Positions 1 to 13,200 of a DNA stretch of 64,000 nt are shown here, one piece after another. Position numbers and translations under genes: made by a program. The stretch lies in NCBI GenBank assembly GCA_905221605.1, contig CAJNDS010002111.1, positions 606,118 to 670,117 on the forward strand. The letters run 5' to 3'. Below the pieces are notes generated by a model, which was given only the letters and a program-made list of their open reading frames with translations, did no database searches and was not told the DNA's origin. How positions within the stretch are numbered: position 1 is the first letter of the stretch; each line of letters begins with the position of its first letter. The stretch is from Symbiodinium natans. Its lineage: Eukaryota; Sar; Dinophyceae; Suessiales; Symbiodiniaceae.

Positions 1-116
1 AACCCTAAACCCTTAACCCTAAACCCTAAACCCTAAACCCCCCCAAGCAACCCAAACCCTAACCCCCCCCACAAAACCCTAAACCCTAAACCCTAAACCC
101 TAAACCCTAAACCCGA
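1..116 (+). repeat. CCCTAAA repeats at window start
   Basis: Partly degenerate plant-type telomere repeats in the orientation expected at a left chromosome end. The tract is short and interrupted, so it may be internal. Confidence 0.8.
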
Positions 117-120
117 AACC

Positions 121-1084
121 CGAAACCCGAAACCCTACATATTCCCGAAATCTAGGCCTAAAACCGAAGCTGCGAGCCTGGTGGCCGAGGGAGTTCTCAG
201 GGGAGAAGCTGCAGAGAGGCGCGGCGCCGGGGGCTCAGTGCGGCGCAGGCGCTCGGGGGGGGGGGGGGTTTAGGGTTTAGGGTTGAGGGTTGAGGTTTTT
301 AGGGTTTTTAGGCTTTAGGGTTTAGGTTTTAGGGGTGGGAAGGGGCGCCTGTGTGGGCGCTCCATAGTAGGTTTGGGATGTTTAGGGTATAATAGGAACT
401 CCCCAGCATCCTTAAGCCAGAGCCTCCTTGTCATGAGGTCCACTGGGAACCTGTCCCCAAAGAGGGGACAGGGCCGACCACAATGGGACGACAGGCCAGG
501 TTTGGAACGGGGAAGGCCTTGCGCTTCGAGGGTTCAAGGTACAGGGCAGAAGCTATGGCTGAGAGGTTGTCAGGTTTGTGCCGAAAGTTGAAAGATTTGA
601 GGACGAAAAGGTTTTGCCGCATGCTGGAGGGTCGGTGCATGGCCGACGGTGGGATGGTATGCCCTTCTCTGGTGAAATCGCGCCCGTTTTCGACTTTGCT
701 CCATGCTCGAGTAGAAACCGCCAGCGGGGCCTGTCAGGCTTCCTGGACCTTGGTTCAATGACTGAAAGCTTCAGCATATGCTCTGTATACATGGGTTCTT
801 GAGGGCCGTGCAATCACGTAGAGAGAGAGCCCTGGGTTCTTGCAGAGCTAGTTGCAGAGACTCGGCTTGAACTTCAACCACGATGCTAAAGGCTTGTGTC
901 GGGCCCGGCTGGAAGCCATGACGTGCGCAGAGGCATCACCTGCTCTACTCCACGGTCAATGACAAGATGCAGAAGAATGTTAGGCGTGCCAGCTGCGTTG
1001 CTTAGGGGGCACGTTGTCTTGACATTCCCAGCTTGTTCAAGTCCATAGTTGTAATCTGCAGCCAACTCCCAACCTCAGCCCTGG
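121..1084. other. Subtelomere-like unique sequence
   Basis: Mostly unique DNA with a GC-rich island (160-258), a G run and short TTTAGGG copies (270-330). The longest open frames (under 95 codons, overlapping on both strands) show no recognisable protein. Confidence 0.4.
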
Positions 1085-1206
1085 GCCCAAAACCCCCGGG
1101 ACCCAAAACCCCCGGGACCCAAAACCCCAAACCCGAAACCTAAACCCTAAACCCTAAATCTGAAATATAAACCCTAAACCCTAAACCCTGAACCCTAAAC
1201 CCTGAG

Positions 1207-1297
1207 GTCTTATTTCGACCGGCCGCGGGACATCGATGCCCACGGCCAGCGCTACGACCATCCGCTGAGGAGGGGATTGGGACGGGCCAGGGCTTGA
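1207..1297 (+). CDS. Exon-like island (YFDRPRD)
   Basis: After CTGAG the frame reads SYFDRPRDIDAHGQRYDHPL and is open to TGA at 1295. It directly follows CCCTAAA repeats. It shares a YF[DE]RPR core with the island at 5778. Unassigned. Confidence 0.35.
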
Positions 1298-1659
1298 GCC
1301 GGGGTGGGGGGTGGTTTCGAACAACTGTGGGGTTTCGGGCTTAGGTTATGTATGTATATAATCTGATACATGCACATGTACCCAGAGCTTCGGACCATAA
1401 CTTAGGATCTAAGGTAGGCGCCGAAGGGAGGCCCTTTGTGATGATCGCCCCAAACACTAAACCCCGAGGCTCGACACAGTAAGACCTAAAGCCCCCAAAC
1501 CCCCAAAGCCCTAAGCCCTAGATCCTAGAAGCCTCGGAGCCTGCCCTGATGAGCCCTACATCCCTGAGCCTTGAGCCCCAAGCCCTAGAAACCCCTGAGT
1601 CTGAGACCCTGAAGACCCCTAAACACCCTAATCCCTAGAAACCTCTGGGCCTTAAACCG

Positions 1660-1800
1660 TAAATCCTAAACCCTAACCCTAAACCATAAGCCCTAAGCCC
1701 TAAGCCCTCAAGCCTAGACCCTAGACCCTAAACCCTAAACCCTAAACCCTAAACCCTAAACCCTAAACAAGAAACCTTAAACCCTAAACCCTAAACCCTA
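1660..1800 (+). repeat. CCCTAAA array
   Basis: Degenerate then clean CCCTAAA copies, followed after about 105 bp by the opposite orientation. Confidence 0.85.
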
Positions 1801-1806
1801 CCTCAG

Positions 1807-1894
1807 GACCACCTGGCAGCTCAACACTCCCATGGACGCACCGCCCCCTGGAGCTGCCGCTTGGGAGCCCAGACATCAGAGCTTCGGGGCTTTA
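1807..1894 (+). CDS. Exon-like island
   Basis: Between CCTCAG and TTTAG the frame reads TTWQLNTPMDAPPPGAAAWE and RHQSFGAL. CCCTAAA array on the left, TTTAGGG array on the right. Unassigned; upstream of SAPS exon A. Confidence 0.3.
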
Positions 1895-1905
1895 GGGGAT
1901 GAAAT

Positions 1906-2300
1906 GGGGTTTAGGGTTTAGGGTTTAGGGTTTAGGGTTTAGGGTTTAGGGTTTAGGGTTTAGGGTTTAGGGTTTAGGGTTTAGGGTTTAGGGGATGAAG
2001 GGGGGTTTAGGGCTGCGGGCTTTAGGGGATGAAGTGGGTTTAGGGCTTGGGGGGCAAAGGGGGTTTAGGGTTTAATGGTGTTTAGGGTGTTTAGGGTTTG
2101 GGCTTTAGGGGATTAAGGTTAGGGCTGTAGGGTTCTTGGTTCAGGGTGTTTAGGGCTTTGAGGTTTTAGGGGCTTAGGGTGCTTAGGCTTTAGGGTTTCG
2201 GGAGTTTAAGGGCTTTGGGGGTTTAAGGTTTAGGGTTTAGGGTGTTTAGGGTTTTAGGGTGTTTAAGGTCTTGTGGGGGTTTAGAGCTTGAGGGACTTAG
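1906..2300 (-). repeat. TTTAGGG array, decaying rightwards
   Basis: Perfect TTTAGGG to about 1990, then increasingly diverged copies. Confidence 0.85.
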
Positions 2301-2850
2301 GGCTTTTGCGTTCCCTAAGCCCTATTGTGAGCGCTCCTAAACACAGGACCCTGATCCCGTGTCAGCACAAAGCAGAAGGTTTCGGTACTCTTTGTGCCTG
2401 CGGGGTCTCTTTGAAGTAGGCCTGGTGCAGGAACCTCATTGAAAGCGTCTGAGATCAGGGATGTCAGATGCCTTCTGACAGTCAGCATTTTGTCAACCCC
2501 CAACCCTCAGCCCAGCCAGATCGGTCTAGCAGCTGTTCAGTCGCCTTAGAACAGCAAGCCTAAACCTTCTGAACCTAAAGACAAGAGACCCTAAAGCACA
2601 CTCAGCCCACACCCCCCAACCCCAAATCCCTTGAACAAGCTCCTGAACCATCATGGGGCATGCGTCCCCGATCCCCTGACGCAGACCCCCTAAAACCCCA
2701 AAGCTCCCCAAACCCCCAAACCTCCGTAAACCCGCCCAAAAACCCCCAGAGCCACCCCAAAACCCTCCGAAAGCCGCCTTGCAACCCCCTAAACCCTAAA
2801 CCCTACACCCAAAACCCAAAACCCCAAACCCCAAACCCTGGAACCCTGAG

Positions 2851-2906
2851 ATGGAGCTGTCCCCCATGTCCACGGCGAACTTCGACAAGTTGCTGAAGCT
2901 CTCAAG
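2851..2906 (+). CDS. SAPS exon A (N-terminal)
   Basis: It reads [18 protein letters not shown], matching the family N-terminus (a serine-rich start followed by a D/E-x-LL helix). It ends TCAAG before GCGGGAG, a GC donor in phase 2. CCCTAAA repeats lie upstream and a TTTAGGG array begins 42 bp downstream. ATG 2851 may be the initiator. Confidence 0.6.
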
Positions 2907-5900
2907 GCGGGAGCTCCAAGTTTCCCCAGACTCTGCAAGCTTGAAGCATGGGGTTTAGGGTTTAGGGTTTGGGGTTTAGGGTCTAGGGTTTAGGGTTTAG
3001 GGTTTAGGGTTTAGGGTTTTAGGGTTTTAGGGTTTTAGGGTTTTAGGGTTTTAGGGTTTTAGGGTTTTAGGGTTTTAGGGTTTTAGGGTTTTAGGGTTTT
3101 AGGGTTTTAGGGTTTTAGGGTTTTAGGGTTTTAGGGTTTTAGGGTTTTAGGGTTTTAGGGTTTTAGGGTTTTAGGGTTTTCGGGTTTTAGGGTTTGGGGG
3201 CTTGGGGGCTTGGGGTTCAGAGGGTGCGGGGCTAAATTTGCTGAGGTTCGCTCAGGATTCAGGGTGAGCAGGCGTTTGGGCCCAGGGTTGACAAGACTTG
3301 AGGAACGAAAGTTTAGGGAGCCAAGTGCGCCTGAATCGCCCTAGCCTTGAAGCCCTAAACCCCAAACTCTGGCCCTAAACCCTAAACCCCAAACAAAAAT
3401 CTGGCAGTTTCCGACACTTGGGGTGCTTGCGGTCTTGTGGTTCAGGGCTTGGGGTTTTCGCGGCTTGGTGTTCAGGGGTCGGGGCACCAGCGGTTTTAGG
3501 GGGGTTTAGGAGGTTTTGGGTGGTTTTTACGGCTTTAGGGGTTTTAGCGTGTTTCCGAGTATTTTCAAGGGTTTTAGGGAGCCCTAGACCCTGGCGTGCG
3601 TACATATATACATATATATATATATATGACATATATATATATACACACATGTACAGTTTTTATAGGGTAGTTGGACTAGGCGTTCCTTCCCGGCACCCCT
3701 CCGAGTACAAGCACAGTCGGCTTGGGGATAGTACCGTATCTCCCCTATCTAGCCCCTGAAGAAGCCCTAAACCCTAAGCCCTAAACCCGATGTTGTAAAC
3801 CCTAAGCCCTAAACCCTAAGCCCTCAGCCCAAAGCCCAAAGCCCAAAGCCCTAAGCCCTAAACCCTAAACCCTAATTCCGGCGTTCCTTGCTGAGAGCCA
3901 AGCCTCTGTGTCCCAGGAGCTATTCAGCCCCGAAGCTGACCCACTCGGAGCAGAAAGAGAAGAGGCGGGCACCTAAACCCTAAACTCCTACCCCTAACCC
4001 TAAACCCTAAGCCCTAAATCCTCTAAACCTAAAACCAATCACGAACCCCTTGCGGAAGCAGCCCCCAGGGTGTTGCCACGCTAGCAGGGGAGTATTCACG
4101 ATTGGAGCTTCTGTGGAAGTGGAGTGGCTAATTATTCATTTCTCGAGAGGAGACCGCTGACCACTGGCGTTGCACTTAGGGTTTAGGGTTTAGGGCTTAG
4201 GGCTTAGGGTTTCAGGCTTCTCACGCACTTGCTTTCTTCCCTTCGGGCGCGTGCCAAAGTCGACATGCTTCTGGTATGGGCATTCATGGTGTTCTCTTCT
4301 GGGTCAAGTTGTGTTTAACCTTAGACATGAAAACCTACACCCTAAACCCTAAACCCTAAACCCTAAACCCTAAACCCCAAACCCTAAACCCTAAACCCTA
4401 AACCCTAAACCCTAAACCCTAAACCCTAAACCCTAAACCCTAAACCCTAAACCCTATACCCTATACCCTAAACCCCAAACCCCAAACCCCAAACCCTAAA
4501 CCCTAAACCCTAAACCCTAAACCCTAAGCCCTAAACCCTAAACCCTAAACCCTTTTGCGCATCCAAGGATGCCTCTCAGCCCTTTGAAACCCTGCCCCCT
4601 CCCTCCCCCCACAACTCCTTCGGGAAGTCCACTCACTAGCTCGAGAGCAAACAGCGTTGTTTAGGGTTTAGGGTTTAGGGTTAGGGTTTAGGGTCTGGGG
4701 TCTAGGGTCGAGGGTCTAGGGTTTAGGGTTTGGGGTTTAGGGTTAAGGGTTCCTTGATCAGGACCCAGAGAAGGCGCCTTGTTCCCTTTTCTTAAGGTTT
4801 AAGCTTCCCTTGTGACCCAGGTTGCTCCTGGGTCTAGTTGACCGGAGAACAGCACACTGGATTTTTTTCGCAAGATGATTCCACCAGCTCGTCGCAGTCA
4901 GTTTTTGAAGCGCGACCCTAAGCCCGAGATCTCAAACCCTAAGCCCTACACCCAAAACCCTAAACCCTAAACCCTGAACCCTAAACCATCACGGCCCCAA
5001 CTCTTGGCTTCCCATAGACTGAGTCCCCCATGCCGGGTAGCAGCAGCGGCAGCTCTGACTTGTATCGAGACCAGGTGGAACGCGCGCCACCATGTTTGTT
5101 TCGCCAAGGACGGGAAGGGAAGGATTTTGGGGATTTTCGGGTTTGGGGGCTGGCAAGTTCGTTTTGCTCATGATGCGTGAAAGTCGAACCTCGTGTTGAC
5201 AAAACTTCAAGCGCTCATCTCCCTTAACTGAGGATGTGCAGTTGTTTCCCGGGGGTTCAGACCCTGGACCGCCCCTTAGACCCAGCCCCAACACAGTATC
5301 CCAAACCCCAGGCTCCAACAGCGAATTGAAACCCCTAAACCCGCCCAAGTGGCGCTAGAAGGGCTTTGGGATGGATACATCCCTTAGGGCCGCCCGTGTG
5401 GCTTCAGGGACTCAACTCGGGCTCCGGGATTTCGGGGGCAGCTGCTTTAGGGAGTAGCGGACGACGAGATCTAGGGTTTCGGGTTGCGGTCCAGGGTTTC
5501 GGGGTTCTGGGCGTTAGCATCTGCAAAAACAGTTTCATTTTTTGATTTATGCCGTGTCGTTCGCTTGTTGGCAAGAACCTGAATGCTTCCAGTGGTTTTG
5601 GAACCCTGAACCTTGAGGTTAAGCAATTAAGGATGACGACCTGAGATCCTCCCTAAAGTTGCATTAAAAGGGTCCATAGGAGCCTGTATGCAGGCAGCTG
5701 TCAGCCAGGGTCTAGTGCTTGGTGCACCGATGCCTTCCCAGAAGATGTGAGACTGCCACCCCTATTTCGGACGTCAGGACAACCACTACTTCCAAGCGAA
5801 CCTGAGGGAGTACTTTGAGCGGCCCAGGCATCTACATGTCTAACTCGTCCCGATGCAGTTCACGAAATCCAAGCAAGGAACCCCAAAAATCACGGCCCTC

Positions 5901-6615
5901 CGTTGCCTGTATTGAGTTCAACGTCCGTACATATGGGGTTGACAGCCAGTAAGTGACCGACTAGCTAAATCCCGCGCCTTTCTAGGTAGCTTAGGGCGGG
6001 ACATTTAGCAAACTTGCTGCGGAAGCGATACCTAGCCTTGAAGGCGATACCGCCGGATATCATAGGTTTGCTTGAGAAAGCGACACCTAACCCCAGAAGC
6101 AATATGAACGTTCATGCCCTCTAGGTTTTGCCTCGCGCTCAAGTCAAAGTCGCTCTTGCACTTCCCCGAGGTTAGAGCTTAGGGTTCATGGTGTATTTCT
6201 ATGTATTTCTGTGTGCTTAATGGTTTAGGGCCCAGTTGGTAGGGTTGGATACGGGTTTCGTTTACCTTTTGCCGAGCACTCCCAAACAAGGCAAAAACCG
6301 GAGTTGTACCCTAAACCCCATGACTATATCCCCATTGGGAATTATTTTTCATGTTTGTTTTTGTAAAACCCAAGAGGATAACCAAAAACACTATTCTTAT
6401 TAAGGTTCTAAGGGGAGTATAGATTATCCTAAGCATTCCACAGCAGCAACGAGTTGGACTTCTGTAGGGAGTCAGCTGCTGGGGGTGTGGAGCTCGTCAC
6501 GTCAAGCCAGCGACGTCATGGGTTTCGAGCCCCGTTCTCACCATATCAATTTGGGTAGAACTTTTTCGTGTAAGGAACTGATCGCAGGATCCTCAGTTTC
6601 AAGTTGGGGCTAGCG

Positions 6616-6646
<31 letters not shown>

Positions 6647-6727
6647 GAGAGAGAAAAACGAGAGAGAAAGAAAGAGAGAAAACAGAGAGAAAGAGAGAAA
6701 GAGATTGAGAGAGCGAGAAAGACAGAG

Positions 6728-6777
<50 letters not shown>

Positions 6778-9165
6778 CCCTCTTGGGGGCCTCTTCGCTG
6801 AGTAGAAGAAGAAGAGAGGACAAAGAAGATAAAGAGAGAAAGAGAGGTTTACAAGCAGAGCGAGAGCGAGAGAGAGAGAGAGAGAGCGAGAGCACGTGTT
6901 TCAAAGTTGCTTGAATTTCCCGGAACTTCACCGCCCCTCCAGCTGCCGACTCAGATGAAGCTTTGCTTTTCCACGAGACCGTGGAGTGATTATATAGGTC
7001 TCACGGCTGTGCACTTGCTGAGCAAGCGGCACCGACAAGTTGGGTGAACCCGAAATCAAAACCTGCAACCCTAAGCCCAAGCCGCCTGTCCCCAATCTGA
7101 ACCCCGAACCCTAAACTTAAGTTTAAGACCCCTAAGCCCGGTGATGCTTCCTTCATCAGGACGTCAAGAGATGTTGAGGGATTTGGGGTTGGGAGGCGCT
7201 GGAGAAGTTTCAAACCAAGTCGTTGGCGGTTGTCCACAAATGCTAAGAACCAGATCAAGTTTAGATTCAGAGCGAACATTATGCATGTGTAATTTATATA
7301 TATATATAGATACACATATTCAATCAGTCATTATGAATTTAGCAAAAGATGAGTACACGTGTGAATATTGTACGGCAAAGGAACCCGAGCTGTTCGGTGC
7401 TCCGGTACCATAGCCCCGGAGCAGAACTCACTAGAGCTTACCCATGTTTTTAAGTATCGTTGGCCCAAACCCTAAACCCTAAACCCTAAACCCTAAACCT
7501 TAAACCCTAAACCCTAAACCCTAAACCCTAAACTCTCAACCTTGACAATGATGTGGATGATTCAGGTCGTACGTAGTTTTGGTTTTAATGCTGCCGTTGA
7601 AGAAGCACAACGAGCCATATGTTCTGCTAAAGCAGAAGGTGCTCGTAGTAACACTTCATGATGAACGGCGGTATTAGCTGTATGCCATGCATATCATACA
7701 TGCAAGCGTACATACACAAGTACATGAGAAATCAAACGTGCTCCTACTTGTAGGACTTAGTGGGCGTGTAGGCTTGGCAGGGGGTTTGGACCTCTTGGTC
7801 GCTTCTTTTGCAGCCGCTCCATCTTCAAGACGATGCCAGACATCAGGAAGTTTATGGATTCGGGGGGTTAAGGGGGCTTGGGGTCTTCAGAGCTTTGGGG
7901 TCTTCAGAGCTTTGGTGCTCGCCCCTGGTCGCTGGAGGGCTTGAGGTTGAGGATGGCTTGGGTTTCTATCCCCGTCTTCAAAACTCGCGCTGCCTTGCGC
8001 AGCTGTAGACACAGAAAGTTTCCAGATTCCAGGGCTCAGAGAGTCCTAAACAGGGAGCTTCATAGCTTAGGGGGGCTCATATATAAGGTTGGTCATTGAG
8101 CAGAGCCCCGCCTTGCGCCCGAGCCGCTGAGCTCTCCGCCTGCGGGCTGGCTTCGGACTCGACCGCGCGCGGGACATGGTCGGTGGAGGGGTTGTGATTC
8201 ACGTATAGGACTATGCCCAGCACTACATGGCTCACCCTCAACTCGAAGCCCTGCACCGTGGAGTTGCCGAAAGCAGCCTGTTCTTCGGCTTTAGGGATGT
8301 GAAGGGTTTAGGGTTTAGGGTTTAGGGTTTGGGGTTTAGGGTTGAGGGTTGAGGGTTGAGGGTTGAGGGTTGGGGTTTTCTTTTGGATCCGAGGCTGATG
8401 ACCCTATCTCAAGCAGGTTTCAGGCACACGGCCTGGAGCTCTTGAGGTTGGACAGTAGGAAGTATGTGTGTGTGTGGCTTAGGGCTCCAGGTACGGAGCT
8501 TCAAATCTGATTAGGGTTTCGCAGGTCTCATGGGAGTCAAGCTTGATGTAACCCTAAGGTGTTCCCACAATATACCCCGATTCTGGCCCTCATATTCCTT
8601 ACAGGATCTTTAAAACGGGTCCCCAAACACAAGGGTGCAACCTCAGGTGTCCAAGGTAGAGTCCCATGAAAGTCGCGTGCCGACACATGACCTCTCGACA
8701 AGTAGATGAGCAGGTGAAGAGGAACAGGGCTCTCATTCGGGACGGAGATTGCCTAAAACCCTGAAACCTTGAACCTTGCAAGCTCGCGCTTGAGGTTTAA
8801 CATAATATTAGGGCCTACAGTGGCGCGCGCTGTCCCTTTGCCAGGTCGGAACAGCGCGCACACACACACACCCACACACCCACACACCCACACACCCACA
8901 CACCCACACACCCACACACCCACACACCCACCCACCCACCCACCCACCCACACCCACCCACACCCACCCACACACCCACCCACCCACCCACCCACCCACC
9001 CGACCACCCGACCACCCACGCACGCACGCACGCATGCACGCACGCACGCACGCACGCACGCGCTCGCGCGCCGCGCGCGCGCGCAAAGCACTCACACTCA
9101 CGCCCGCACTCACTGCACGCCGCACACACACACACACACACCACCCACACACACACACACACACA

Positions 9166-9259
<94 letters not shown>

Positions 9260-9438
9260 ACACACACACCCACACACACACCCACACACACACCAACACA
9301 CACACCAACACACACACCAACACACACACCAACACACACACCAACACACACACCAACACACACACCAACACACACACCAACACACACACCAACACACACA
9401 CCAACACACACACCAACACACACACCAACACACACACC

Positions 9439-9495
<57 letters not shown>

Positions 9496-9502
9496 CACAA
9501 CA

Positions 9503-9540
<38 letters not shown>

Positions 9541-9761
9541 CACACACACCCACACAACAACAAACACACACAGACACACACACACACACACCACACCACA
9601 CCACACCACACCACACCACACCACACCACACCACACCACAACACACACACACACACCACAACACACACACACACACACACCACAACACACACACACACCA
9701 CGACACACACACACACCACAACACACACACACACCACAACACACACACACACACACACCAC

Positions 9762-9794
<33 letters not shown>

Positions 9795-10171
9795 CACCCA
9801 CACGCACCCGCACCGCGCACCCGCACCCAGCCACCGCACCCGCAGCCCATCCCCCGCAACCCTCACCCTCACGCTCACGCGCGACGCGCAACGCTCACGC
9901 GCAGCGCACTCGCACCCGCACGGCGCACGCTCTCACTCCGCGCACAGCGCGCCACAGTCTGCGCACATCGCGCCAACATTCCGCTCACGCGCGCACCGCG
10001 CACGCTCGCGTCACGGCGCGCACGCGCGCAACGCGCTCACGCGCTCACGGCTCTCACTCAAGCGCGTCACGCGCTTCGACCGTCTCGCACTGCGCGCAAC
10101 CACTCACACACTCCACACGCACACACGCACACACGCACACACGCACACACGCACACACCCACACACCCACA

Positions 10172-10223
<52 letters not shown>

Positions 10224-13200
10224 CACACACACACACACACACTCACACACACACACACACACAGACACACACACGCTCACAATCAGTTCTCAACATCGAA
10301 CCGGGTGTCGTTGTGAACCACCATCAGGCAAGACCCTAAATTTGACCCTAAACCTTTAAACCCTAAACCTCAAAACCTCAACCGCCAGCCCTAAACCCCA
10401 AGCCTTGAACCCAGAACCCGAACCACCAAAGAGGGACAAACCCTAGAACTAAACCCTAAACCCTAATCACCAATCCCTAAACCCCTAAACCCCTAAACCC
10501 CTAAACCCCTGAACCCCTAAACCCCTAAACCCCTAAACCCCTAAACCCCTAAACCCCTAAACCCCTAAACCCCTAAACCCCTAAACCCCTCAACCCCTAA
10601 ATCCCTAAATCCCTAAACCCCAGGACCCCTAAACCCCCTAAAACCCCTGAACCCCAAAACCCCTAAACCTCTAAACCCCAAACCCTAAACCCTAAAACCC
10701 TAAACCCCCTAATCCCCCAAACCCCTAAACCCCCAAACCCTGAACCCTGAACCCTAAACCCTAAACCCTAAACCCTAAACCCTAAACCCTAAACCCTAAA
10801 CCCTAAACCCTAAACCCTAAACCCTAAACCCTAAACCCTAAACCCTAAACCCTAAACCATACCCAGAACCGAACCATCCATGCACGGAACCGCCCAGGTG
10901 GCAGATGGCTGCCGATGGGGGCGGTTCGTTTTGGGCCACCTTTGGGGGAGGGGCGGCACCAGAGGCCAGGGTTCCCTAAACCTAAGCCCTAAGCCCTAAA
11001 CCCTAAACCCTAAACCCTAAACCCTAAACCTTAAACCCTAAACCCTAAACCCTAAAGTTAATCCTAAACCCTAAAACCTAACCCTAAACCCTAAAACCGG
11101 AGTGCACCCCAGGCCGTCCACTCACTCACTCACTCACTCACTCACTCACTAAACCCTAAACCCAAATACATCGCATAAATCGTATACGTTTTACTGCCTA
11201 TGTTGTAAAAAAGTTTTCCCTCATATGTGAACGATCGGTTGCAAACGGAACCGGGGAGACCATGAGGCCCCGCACATGGCCCTGATCTCAGCCTGAAACC
11301 CCGAAGCCGGTTGAGGGTTTATAGGGTTTATAGGGTTTATAGGGTTTCTAGGGTCTATAGGGTTTATAGGGTTTATAGGGTTTATGGGGTTTATAGGGTT
11401 TATAGGGTTTATAGGGTTTATAGGGTTTATAGGGCTTAGGGCTTAGGGCTTCGGGTTTAGGGTTTAGGGTTTGGGGTTTAGGGTTTGGGTCTTTGCCAGC
11501 TACATCTTGGGATGTTCCCCTTTCTATTAACAGTCCTTACTGGGGATAGTAGTACCCCCTATTGCATATTATATTCCCGACCGAAGACTTTAAGGATCAC
11601 TAGCCCAGGAAGATGCCACGTGATCCAAAGCCCAGCAGCATGAGAGAACAGGAAACAAGATAGTGTCCAAACACTAGGTAGGCCCTTGGGATAGAGTTTT
11701 ATTTGCCCTCATTGGGTTTAAGAGGATCATCTCCAGGAATATGTTTCAGAGGGTTTAAGGGCCCTCCCTAGAACAAGCCTGGGGCCGAGAGAATCGTGAA
11801 TATTTCGGGCATGGGGGCTCCGGATTGCCCACATGGCCCACAAAGCATTGAGAACTGTAGGGGGGTTACTTGGCGGTGCATGGGGAAAGTAGGGTTCTGA
11901 GTACCTAACATGGGGGGTTATAAGTACAAATACCATACTTTATAACCCTACTTTTAGCTACCCATGAACCTCCAAGTATGGTTTAGTTCCCATGCCTAAA
12001 ACCCTACGTATAACTATGAACCTCCAAGTATGGACTGGTTGACCCTCAGAAAAGTGCTGCGGGAGGTTTCGCCTCTAGAAGAGAAGCTGCAAACCCCGAA
12101 CTGCAGCGTGGAGGCTTGCGGGCTCCAGGTTCAGATGGCGGGGGGGTTGAGGGTTTGAGGGTTTGAGGGTTTGAGGGTTTGAGGGTTTGAGGGTTTGAGG
12201 GTTTGAGGGTTTGAGGGTTTGAGGGTTTGAGGGTTTGAGGGTTTGAGGGTTTGAGCGTTTGAGGCTTTGAGGGTTTGAGGGTTTGAGGCTTTGAGGGTTT
12301 TAGGTCTAGCTGGGCATGTGGATGTCACTTCTCCACCTTGCGAAAATGACATGTGAGGGAGGCCTCCTGAATCTACAGCTGCTACTGCTGAGGGTTTCCT
12401 CAAGCGACTTTCAACCCTGAGCCTTCATCATCCTAAAGCCACAGCGCCATGAAACCCGACGACACCCAGTAGTACGCTTCGTTTCATAAACCACATTTTG
12501 CAGAGAAAGGTCTCCCTTTGTAATTGTAGTCTTAAGGATCAAGAAAGAAACCCTAAACATCCCCATCCCACCTGCGCCTGCTGTCACAGCCCTGTCTCCA
12601 ACCAGGGACTGCTGGACGAGGAGGAGATCATCCAGGACTCGGGTGGTGCAGGGTTTGGGGGGTTGTCTGGCTTTGGGGGGCTCTTGGGTTGCTTGGGTTT
12701 TTTGTTGGGGAGAGTCTCTTCGCGTATGCGTGCAGGTATCCCGGAGTTTTGTGTTCGGACCAAGAGATCCGCGGAGCCTCCGAGGAGTTCAAGACCGGGA
12801 ACCCCCGCCTGGTGGCGCGGCTGTCCGAGCCAGATGCCATCCAGGCCCAAGCTCCTTTCCAGTGCTTTCCTGGGACCCGGAGTAGGCCCTTATTTCCTTT
12901 TGTAGGGTTGGGGTTCCCTTAAAACCAAAAGAAGGGTGCCCTTCTTTTTTTCCAGGTTACTGCTGGGCCCCATACCTTAAACCCCAAATCCCAAGCCCTA
13001 AACCCTGAACCCTGCACCCGGGACCTCTGAAGATAGTCAGGGTTCCCAAGTTGGGCCTCACTGGCGCAGCTAGTCGCAACTTTCGAGTTGCAGGATTTCG
13101 AGATTAGGGCCTGAGGGCTGGAGATTGTTCAGACTTGAAATCATGGGGTTCTGACTCGTGCTTGCAAGGATGTGCCCCTAAGAGGTTATACTCCTAATAT

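Larger units (their letters stand above)
2907..12589 (+). other. Intron A-B (9.7 kb), repeat-filled
   Basis: This inferred intron joins phase 2 to phase 2. It holds telomeric arrays in both orientations, a GA tract, the CA satellite, element copies M1, M2, M4, M5 and M8, AT-dinucleotide runs and a tRNA-related fragment. Several exon-like islands also lie inside (4069, 5778, 8209). The homology alignment does not need them, so they are either exons of something else or pseudo-exons. Confidence 0.5.

Noticed and set aside
6599-6931. Ser/Leu- or Arg/Glu-rich frames
   Set aside because: Artefacts of the GA tract.
8769-10359. Open frames of 249-515 codons on both strands
   Set aside because: They are translations of CA/TG repeats (Thr-His or Val-Cys runs), open in several frames simply because the repeat has no stops.
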